Position numbers and translations under genes: made by a program. DNA of 10,860 nt from positions 1 through 10,860 of the forward strand of contig JBLHGN010000112.1 in the NCBI GenBank assembly GCA_047616325.1, in the 5' to 3' direction. Shown here one piece after another: positions 6,716 to 10,860 of this stretch. The notes under the pieces were generated by a model that was given only the letters and a program-made list of their open reading frames with translations, was not told where the DNA came from and searched no databases. The DNA is from JBLHGN01 sp047616325 (lineage in GTDB: Bacteria; Pseudomonadota; Gammaproteobacteria; Pseudomonadales; Cellvibrionaceae). Numbering within the stretch: position 1 is the stretch's first letter; each line of letters starts with the position of its first letter.

Positions 6716-7112
6716 ATGAATATCAAATACCTAAGCAGTTTTTTTTAGTCGCCGTCGGCCTTTTGGCTAATAAACTTATGCCGCAGATAAACCACAGAAT
6801 CAAGGTGGTATGCCGGATCAGTCGCGCACTAGCCACGTTCACTCGCCTCGCGACGCAGCTTCGGGTTTGACCACAGGAAAGCGTCAACACAAACCATTTA
6901 CAGTGACGAAGCAGATAGATAAGTCCTCGCCACTTATGTCCACCGGAAACAGCGGTTCGAGCGTTCGTGCGGCATATAGACTTTGCTCCGATGGAACGAT
7001 GATAAACCCCGGTGAAAAATGCCCAGAAAAGGCTAATCGTGCAAGCTATAGACTTTGTCCAGATGGTACAAAAATTAATGCTAGTGAAAACTGTCCTGAG
7101 AAAAGGTCATGA
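6716..7112 (+). pseudogene. Small exported protein with two Cys-containing repeats, frameshifted in the signal peptide
   Basis: ATG 6716 has AAGGAA at 6705-6710. It begins MNIKYLSSFF and hits TAG at an eight-T run; with one more T it would read on as LVAVGLLAN, completing a typical signal-peptide core. A second shift follows near 6773, after which a normal cleavage region TYAAD leads into KPQNQGGMPDQSR and a polar, Ser/Thr-rich stretch. The C-terminal part is two 20-residue repeats, each with two cysteines (YRLCxDGTxIN...ExCPEK), ending at TGA 7110-7112. Three reading frames are thus needed for one coherent secreted protein of about 132 residues. Function is not recognised; CPDGT-type Cys repeats occur in various envelope proteins. 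Initiation at the internal ATG 6810 would give a 100-residue cytoplasmic form. Confidence 0.6.
6972..7103 (+). repeat. Two tandem 20-codon repeats in the exported protein
   Basis: Unit 1 (6972-7031) encodes AYRLCSDGTMINPGEKCPEK and unit 2 (7044-7103) encodes SYRLCPDGTKINASENCPEK, separated by four codons. The protein match (14 of 20) exceeds what the DNA similarity would give by chance, and both Cys positions are kept, so the unit was under selection as a Cys-paired mini-domain. Confidence 0.85.
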
Positions 7113-7348
7113 AGTCTGTAACTAGTGCCAGCACGAAAACCCCTGTTTTTCTTCAGTAATGGCATGGCGGTTAAAATATGACCACAACCCTCTGGGCCAG
7201 ATGGGCCTATCTGTGCTTTTTTGCTTCAGGTACTTTAATCTTGAAAACAATTTATTGATCACTATGTGACCAGTAATGTTTTTGGCTCAAGGCTCCCTCC
7301 TGAAGCCCTTGTTCTTCAGCTGCGATCGTAATGCAAGAACCAATTTAA
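7113..7348. other. Gene-poor stretch after the repeat protein
   Basis: Only a 36-codon frame (7159-7269, MAWRLKYDHNPL...) is open, with no recognisable product or ribosome binding site. A terminator-like hairpin (7198-7222) lies within it and another short inverted repeat, CTGAAG...CTTCAG, is near 7303-7320. It is probably decayed DNA. Confidence 0.35.
7198..7222 (+). terminator. Possible Rho-independent terminator
   Basis: CAGAT (7198-7202) pairs with ATCTG (7209-7213) around a GC-rich six-base loop, followed within three bases by T6 (7217-7222). The stem is only 5 bp, so the call is weak. It would end transcription of the repeat-protein gene about 85 bases after its stop. Confidence 0.35.
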
Positions 7349-7912
7349 GTGACGCTAAGCGGCTTGGCGGTATGGTTCATCGCTATTGATGTGACTAAAG
7401 AGCCACCATTGCGCACATTGTCATTATCTGGATCTGATTATGCTATTGAAACCGACACGTTCATCGGTGCATTGCATCATCCAGAGGTCGCCTACCAACA
7501 TGAAAGAGGGCTGCCGACTACCAAGTTAAAGATAGTAAATATATTGCAAGCAGATACTATCCAACTATATTTTGCTGATTTGGTCAACCATGAATACACT
7601 CTGTGAGAAATTAAAGGCAAACACAAATTGGTTTTCAATCTTGACGTTGATTTTATAGATTCGTTAGACGACCTAGCCGCGCCATTTTGTCTTGAGCGTC
7701 AACAAAAGAAACTAGAGAAACAACTTCACCAGATTGAAGCCGACTACATTCAATCGATGCGAAACGCCATCGCTCTACACCGCGAAGAATTTTTTCAACT
7801 CGACGAAAAAACAAGGAAAGTACTAAAATTTATATCCGATATCGGCTTTGACCTTATTCCCAAAAGATATGCCTACCAGATAATCAACGAAGTAAAACTT
7901 GATCCATTGTGA
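7349..7912 (+). pseudogene. Unrecognised protein with one in-frame TGA
   Basis: A frame opens at GTG 7349 right after a TAA, runs to TGA 7604-7606, and stays open in the same frame to TGA 7910-7912, 188 codons in all. The part after the TGA is convincingly protein-like: FNLDVDFIDSLDDLAAPF, then a charged helix with coiled-coil character (RQQKKLEKQLHQIEADYIQS), then KFISDIGFDLIPKRYAY. The upstream part (VTKEPPLRTLSL, KLKIVNILQADTIQLYF) also looks coding. I do not recognise the family. The simplest reading is one gene with a nonsense change; a TTG at 7628 could restart translation, giving 94 residues. No good ribosome binding site was found for either start. Confidence 0.45.
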
Positions 7913-8202
7913 TCGAGGGTATAGGCCTTGACCCATCCAAATTAAATTTAAAAAATGGTCAATTTTGAGAGTCAGCTGCTGAAGAAAATTGCATAAAATG
8001 GAAACGAAACCTGATCAGGTTTTTCAATAAAATTGTTACCGGTGATACGGAAATACCTATCTCAATTGCAGAGCACGTTTGAATTACAGGCAAAACTGAA
8101 GAGAAAAATCACATTCGGCACCTACTCGTTGCCAACGAAATGCTAACCCAATGAGGAAGTTTCAATATTAACAAAGCGAGAGGTCATCTAAAAACGAGAT
8201 AA
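7909..8202 (+). pseudogene. Continuation or second unrecognised frame interrupted by three TGA codons
   Basis: A GTG at 7909 overlaps the preceding stop (GTGA) and opens another frame: VIEGIGLDPSKLNLKNGQF, TGA (7966), ESAAEENCIKWKRNLIRFF...TEIPISIAEHV, TGA (8080), ITGKTEEKNHIRHLLVANEM, TGA (8152), then KARGHLKTR and TAA (8200). For about 97 codons no TAA or TAG occurs in AT-rich DNA. This suggests former coding sequence, either a coupled second gene or the same gene after a frameshift. No family was recognised. It is treated as decayed. Confidence 0.35.
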
Positions 8203-8431
8203 AGCCGGAAATCATTTATTTTCGATGTTTTAAGAATATTATTTTTGTTTTAAAGAAATTATATCGCGGATATTAATAAATTCAAATTTCATCTAACAGC
8301 CGAGAATAATGGATTTCGAAATTAACTGACAACCCCATCGGCAGATCTCGGCCAACAACGGACAATTGAATCGCTTAAGTGTTGTCGGTAGGTTCTCTCC
8401 AAAGCTGACACCAAAGGTAGTGAGGGTGTCC
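8203..8431. other. Gene-free AT-rich stretch
   Basis: No supported gene. The region is AT-rich to about 8330. Near its end TGACACC (8406-8412) and GGGTGTCC (8424-8431) form an inverted pair, the same motif that recurs at 8987, 9004 and 9576-9594. Confidence 0.4.
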
Positions 8432-8794
8432 TGCTTAAATTTCTTAGAGAAAAGCCATAGGGAGAGCGCACCGCAGCAACCAGACAATCTGTTTCCTTTT
8501 GTGGGCAATCCAAGAGAATCTATGCCGGTAGGGCTTCCTTTTCACTTAAAAGATTATCTTGAATTAGTTGTCTGGACAGGTCCAATTATTCGTGAAAATA
8601 AGCGCGGTGCAATTTTCGACAAAACGCCACCAATACTTGATTGTCTCAATATTGAGGTCAGGCATTGGCTGTTTTTAGCGACCAAATTCGAAAGTCAGTT
8701 TAAGGCACTTGTTGGTACAGCTTGTTCTGTAAAACATGCATGTGAAGTGTTGCAGAGAAAGCGAGTGACCCACGCAGTTATATGTCAAATTTAA
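8432..8794 (+). pseudogene. 3' fragment of a Y1 (REP-associated type) transposase
   Basis: The frame (open from 8366, homology from about 8432) encodes the C-terminal region that follows the Y1 HUH-nuclease domain in a family of roughly 300-residue marine gammaproteobacterial transposases. Diagnostic runs are NLFPFVGNPRESMPVGLPF, LKDYLELVVWTGP, NKRGAI..KTPPIL, HWLFLATKFESQFKALVG and SVKHACEVLQRKR, before TAA 8792-8794. The catalytic N-terminal part with the HUH and tyrosine motifs is absent, so the fragment cannot transpose. Assignment rests on memory of this conserved C-terminus, not on a search. The window 3' of it carries hairpins and GGGTGTC repeats, plausibly element ends. Confidence 0.65.
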
Positions 8795-8986
8795 TATCTA
8801 GCCACTAAATTTATATTGCTTCAAGTCCGACTAATCTTAGCGGACTGATTCTCTATGTTTAAATGTCAGAATTTACGGCTTATCGAAGTATTAACAGTCT
8901 CGACAATTCAATAGCACCTACTTTTCTTGATGGAAAAGTGGCCTAATTGTTGCGGTTGGCCAGCTGTATTTATTGGTTGCTAGTGT
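8795..8986. other. Intergenic stretch with two hairpins
   Basis: AGTCCG...CGGACT (8824-8846, 6-bp stem, with CTA/TAG inside the loop) lies 30 bases after the transposase stop but is not followed by a T run. ACTTTTC-TTGATG-GAAAAGT (8920-8939) is a perfect 7-bp stem with a 6-base loop. They could be remains of the transposable element's structured end. No gene is seen. Confidence 0.45.
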
Positions 8987-9020
8987 GGGTGTCCAATTAA
9001 TTTGGGTGTCCAATTAATTT
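8987..9020 (+). repeat. Tandem duplication of a 17-bp unit
   Basis: GGGTGTCCAATTAATTT occurs twice back to back (8987-9003, 9004-9020), and a third unit starts with GGG before diverging at 9024. The repeat sits exactly at the left edge of the group II intron fragment, so it marks the truncation junction or the end of a neighbouring element. Confidence 0.95.
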
Positions 9021-9023
9021 GGG

Positions 9024-9476
9024 ATGACGGTAGTAAAAGGGCATCTTGCAATATCCGTTAAATCAATGGCTAGAGCAATGAAGAAAGTTAAAGAGCTCAC
9101 TCCAAGAGGCATCCATCTAAAACTGGAAGCTACGATGGCTAAGATCAACCTGTGGTACAGAGGGTGGTCAAGTTATTATAGTCTCACGCAATTTCCTGCC
9201 CAGCTGAAGAAAATCGAAGCCCATATAAGGCGACGATTGCGCTCAAGAATTATTGACCAACAGAAAAGCAAACGAAATATTTTTAATAAATTAGTGAAGC
9301 GAGGTATCTCTCAAGGTTTTGCGGGAGTAACTGTCTATAGCAATAATAAGCGGTGGTCTCTATCCCATAGCCGAGCAGTAGAGCGAGCTTACCCTAACGA
9401 CTATTTTATTAATGAGCTAAGGCAATTTATACGTTCTGACGTCAAGTTAGAACACTGGTTTAAAATACGTCGCTAG
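9024..9476 (+). pseudogene. ltrA: Group II intron reverse transcriptase/maturase, C-terminal fragment
   Basis: The 150-codon frame carries the maturase (domain X) signature MARAMKKVKELTPRG, then NLWYRGWSSYYSLTQFP (the GW..YY motif), KKIEAHIRRRLRSRI and the C-terminal HSRAVERAYPNDYF block. The fingers and palm domains with the catalytic YADD box are absent (a full protein is over 400 residues). The first codons from 9024 to about 9050 do not look family-like and may be junction sequence. The protein could at most bind RNA. Confidence 0.85.
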
Positions 9477-9486
9477 ATACGTTTAA

Positions 9487-9560
9487 TGTGAGGAGCCGTG
9501 TACCGACCGGTAAGCACGGTGCTGTGGGCAGGCGGGGGAACATTCCCCCTCTGGCCCGAT
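9487..9560 (+). ncRNA. Group II intron domain V and VI
   Basis: GAGCCGTG (9493-9500) pairs partly with the later CACGGTGCT (9514-9522), enclosing a tetraloop-like TACCGACCGGTA, as in domain V with its AGC triad. It is followed by a strong domain VI-like hairpin: GGGCAG (9526-9531) with CTGGCCC (9551-9557) and GGGGG with CCCCC inside. The intron would end at about 9560 (CCCGAT, consistent with a 3' AY). The basal A opposite the lower domain V strand does not pair perfectly, so the exact fold is unverified. Confidence 0.65.
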
Positions 9561-9575
9561 AGCCAGCGTAGCTTT

Positions 9576-9616
9576 GGGTGTCAGGTTGACACCCTTGTTA
9601 GCTTTTTGTTTATATT
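9576..9616 (+). promoter_or_regulatory. Likely vapBC promoter with an overlapping palindrome
   Basis: TTGACA (9586-9591) is a perfect -35. A -10 candidate lies 17-19 bases on (TTTATA 9609-9614, TATATT 9611-9616). The -35 is embedded in the 8-bp perfect inverted repeat GGGTGTCA-GGT-TGACACCC (9576-9594). The palindrome could be an operator or the remnant of an element end. The promoter lies 16 bases after the intron end, just outside it, and about 77 bases before vapB. Confidence 0.55.
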
Positions 9617-9652
9617 CAACAACTTAGGGGAACATGGAAGCACATACATAAT

Positions 9653-9676
9653 TGATATATACTATGTGATATATAC
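9653..9676 (+). promoter_or_regulatory. Direct-repeat operator candidate before vapB
   Basis: TGATATATAC occurs twice (9653-9662, 9667-9676), 14 bases start to start. It lies between the promoter and the vapB ribosome binding site (GGAGAG 9682-9687). VapBC complexes typically bind repeated sites near their promoter to autoregulate, and the position fits. Assigning VapBC as the binder is inference. Confidence 0.5.
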
Positions 9677-9692
9677 CGACCGGAGAGCCCAA

Positions 9693-9929
9693 ATGATGAC
9701 AAGCCAAATTGCCAAAATTTTTATGAATGGCCGAAGCCAAGCTGTACGATTACCAAAGGAGTTCAGGTTTGATTGTGACGAGGTCTACATTACAAAACAA
9801 GGTGACAAAATAATAATTTCACCATCTAAACCAACTTGGGATGATTTTTTTTCTCAGGATTCAGCTTTTGACGAAAACTACCTTAAAGATCGCGACCAAG
9901 TTGCTCCACAAGAACGAGACTTTTGCTAA
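9693..9929 (+). CDS. vapB: VapB-type antitoxin (AbrB/SpoVT fold)
   Basis: A 78-residue antitoxin that binds and inhibits the neighbouring PIN-domain RNase and represses its own operon. The N-terminal swapped-hairpin DNA-binding domain is clear: AKIFMNGRSQAVRLPKEFRF (7-26), then VYITKQGDKIIISP. The C-terminal tail (WDDFF...ENYLKDRDQVAPQERDF) is the toxin-masking segment. The start is one of two adjacent ATGs (9693 or 9696) behind GGAGAG at 9682-9687; an upstream open frame from 9498 overlaps the intron end and is unlikely. Its stop TAA shares one base with the vapC ATG, so the two are translationally coupled. It appears intact. Confidence 0.9.
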   Translation: MMTSQIAKIFMNGRSQAVRLPKEFRFDCDEVYITKQGDKIIISPSKPTWDDFFSQDSAFDENYLKDRDQVAPQERDFC

Positions 9930-10324
9930 TGTATATGCTTGATACCAACACTTGTATATTCGTTTTGAAAAACCGTACAACTGCACTAAAAAATAAATTT
10001 AGAGCAATTAAAAATATTTGCATCTCCTCTATTACATATGGAGAGTTATGCTTCGGAATTGAGAATGGCGATTCCCAACTCCGCGAAGAACGTTATACCC
10101 AATTGGACTTATTTACTCAACGCTTGTTAATTGACCCATGGGATGAAGAAGCCGCAAGACAATATGGAACAATTAGAGCAATGCTAAAACGACAGGGAAA
10201 TATTATTGGCAATAACGATTTACTTATAGCCGCCCATGCACGAAGCATAAGTGCAGTTCTAGTGACTAATAACACCAAGGAATTTTGCCGAATTCCAGAT
10301 ATTAGCTTGGAAAACTGGATTTAG
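9929..10324 (+). CDS. vapC: VapC-type toxin (PIN-domain ribonuclease)
   Basis: A 131-residue metal-dependent RNase; VapC toxins typically cut initiator tRNA or rRNA when freed from VapB. The PIN acidic residues are in place: D5 (MLDTNTC), E39 (ITYGEL), D97 (GNNDLLIAAHA), and the terminal VTNNTKEF and PDISLENW motifs are standard. The ATG at 9929 overlaps the last base of vapB's stop (TAATG) and gives the canonical MYMLDTN start; the in-frame TTG at 9923 would add two residues and is less likely. With vapB and the upstream promoter it forms a complete type II toxin-antitoxin unit, the only clearly intact accessory module here. Such pairs stabilise mobile or decaying regions. Confidence 0.92.
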   Translation: MYMLDTNTCIFVLKNRTTALKNKFRAIKNICISSITYGELCFGIENGDSQLREERYTQLDLFTQRLLIDPWDEEAARQYGTIRAMLKRQGNIIGNNDLLIAAHARSISAVLVTNNTKEFCRIPDISLENWI

Positions 10325-10367
10325 GTTAACGCTGAGTGCCGACCAAAATGACCGCTGGCACGTATTA

Positions 10368-10650
10368 TTAGGGCTTGTGCGTATTAATTTCAACTTTAAA
10401 CTGTTCTAGATTTGATGCATCTGGTGAAGCCTCATGGCCAATATACCCCAACCCACTATCAAGAATCGATTTCATTTTTCCTAGTAAGTCAGCCGCATAC
10501 TCAGGATATGCATCATCAGTCGATAGCCCATAGATTACATGGCCATCAACAAACTGGACAGGCACCCGAGGAAATTACCAGAGGCAACCCTATCGTTAGC
10601 GATGCTGGCGTACCCGGCGGTGATGTTACCAGTTTCTACAACTGAAGGTT
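10368..10650 (-). pseudogene. Unrecognised protein, C-terminal remnant
   Basis: On the minus strand a 65-codon frame (10565-10368) encodes PVQFVDGHVIYGLSTDDAYP, YAADLLGKMKSILDSGLGYI and a polar tail ending at TAA. Just upstream, in another frame, SVVETGNITAGYASIANDR and VASGNFLG (to about 10650) leads directly into it, so one frameshift near 10565-10572 joins two protein-like stretches. No start codon with a ribosome binding site is visible. The N-terminal part was probably lost toward the IS3-family element. I do not recognise the family. Confidence 0.4.
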
Positions 10651-10740
10651 GTGGAGACCGGTATTTTTAAGCCGGAAAAATCAACCATCAATAGTGGGCC
10701 CAATAGAACTAACAACCATAAACTTCTTTAAGCTTTATAG

Positions 10741-10860
10741 TGGCCCCCGAAATTGAGACAGTGAGTTAGAATAGAAATCACTGAATCGAGAGACCACTAT
10801 GAAGCGTAAAACATTTCCAGCCAAGTTCAAAGCCAAAGTTGCCATAGCGGCCCTGAAGGG
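10741..10860 (+). mobile_element. IS3-family insertion sequence, left end (continues beyond window)
   Basis: The block opens TGGCCCCCGAAATTGAGACA, a TG-starting end typical of the IS3 family, 58 bases before an orfA start. The rest of the element runs off the right edge, so completeness, the right terminal repeat and a target duplication cannot be judged. Confidence 0.7.
10799..10860 (+). CDS. IS3-family transposase OrfA, N-terminus (partial)
   Basis: ATG 10799 begins MKRKTFPAKFKAKVAIAALKG, the standard opening of the helix-turn-helix OrfA of IS3-family elements (FxAKVAxxALKG block). GAGAG (10788-10792) is a plausible ribosome binding site. In this family a downstream orfB supplies the DDE domain through a programmed frameshift; neither is visible here. 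Confidence 0.8.
   Translation, partial: MKRKTFPAKFKAKVAIAALK

Larger units (their letters stand above)
9021..9560 (+). mobile_element. Group II intron, 3' portion only
   Basis: The block consists of the C-terminal reverse transcriptase/maturase coding sequence (9024-9476) followed directly by domain V/VI-like RNA ending near 9560, the usual order at the end of a bacterial group II intron. Domains I-III, most of domain IV and the RT catalytic palm (YxDD) are missing. The copy is 5'-truncated, a common outcome of incomplete reverse transcription, and cannot splice or move by itself. Confidence 0.85.

Noticed and set aside
7604..7606. TGA as a selenocysteine codon
   Set aside because: No bSECIS-like hairpin was evident just after it, and several further TGAs nearby fit decay better.
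8293..8513. Two minus-strand frames of 60-70 codons
   Set aside because: They are antisense to the Y1 transposase fragment and resemble no protein.
8987..9020. Possible CRISPR repeat
   Set aside because: Two abutting 17-bp units without spacers and no cas genes; this is a simple tandem duplication.
9498..9692. N-terminal extension of vapB upstream to 9498
   Set aside because: It would translate through intron domain VI and the promoter palindrome; a good ribosome binding site and the normal family start are at 9693.
10331..10361. GTGCC...GGCAC inverted repeat after vapC, considered as an integron attC site or terminator
   Set aside because: No attC core pair (RYYYAAC/GTTRRRY) in the right places, no integrase, and no T run after the stem.
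10412..10645. 77-codon plus-strand frame
   Set aside because: It is antisense to the minus-strand remnant, His/Gln-rich as expected of a shadow frame, with no ribosome binding site.

Overview
The window looks like a stretch of a gammaproteobacterial chromosome, probably a marine or host-associated lineage with many decaying genes. The intact housekeeping genes (RNase Z, a MoeB-rhodanese fusion, a paired-CBS protein, a YfbR-type 5'-deoxynucleotidase) read like gammaproteobacterial orthologues. They are flanked on both sides by gene remnants and mobile-element fragments. The taxonomy is an inference from protein flavour only.

Layout. (1) 1-2832: two same-orientation fragments of one IS1595-family insertion sequence (1-400 and 2122-2669) bracket a ruined two-component system whose best match is the PfeR/PfeS (ferric-siderophore) type. 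Two Fur-box-like sites (478-492, 655-669) lie upstream. The response regulator has two small frameshifts and a ~130-bp inverted-repeat insertion that can be removed on paper to restore the receiver domain. The kinase has a frameshift at a C6 run, has lost its middle, and seems to leave a C-terminal stub on the far side of the IS fragment. (2) 2936-6559: intact core, with rnz(+) convergent with moeB(-), then the CBS protein(+) and the YfbR-like enzyme(+). (3) 6560-8794: decayed accessory DNA. It holds a small secreted protein with two Cys-containing repeats and a frameshifted signal peptide, an unrecognised gene whose reading frames are interrupted only by TGA until a terminal TAA, and the 3' end of a Y1 (REP-associated type) transposase. 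(4) 8987-9560: a 17-bp tandem repeat followed by the 3' part of a group II intron (maturase end of the reverse transcriptase, then domain V/VI-like RNA). (5) 9576-10324: an apparently intact vapB-vapC toxin-antitoxin pair with its own promoter and a direct-repeat operator candidate. (6) 10325-10860: a minus-strand gene remnant, then the left end and orfA start of an IS3-family element running off the window.

How the parts work together. The only functional units visible are the core genes (tRNA 3' processing, sulfur-carrier activation, nucleotide salvage), which have no obvious operon linkage, and the self-contained vapBC module. The rest records repeated insertion and deletion. No CRISPR array, tRNA or rRNA was seen. 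I found no clear new biological system. The points most worth checking are the reconstructable iron-linked two-component pseudogene with its MITE-like insertion, the TGA-only interrupted region at 7349-8202, and the recurring GGGTGTC motif around the Y1 transposase, intron and vapBC block.
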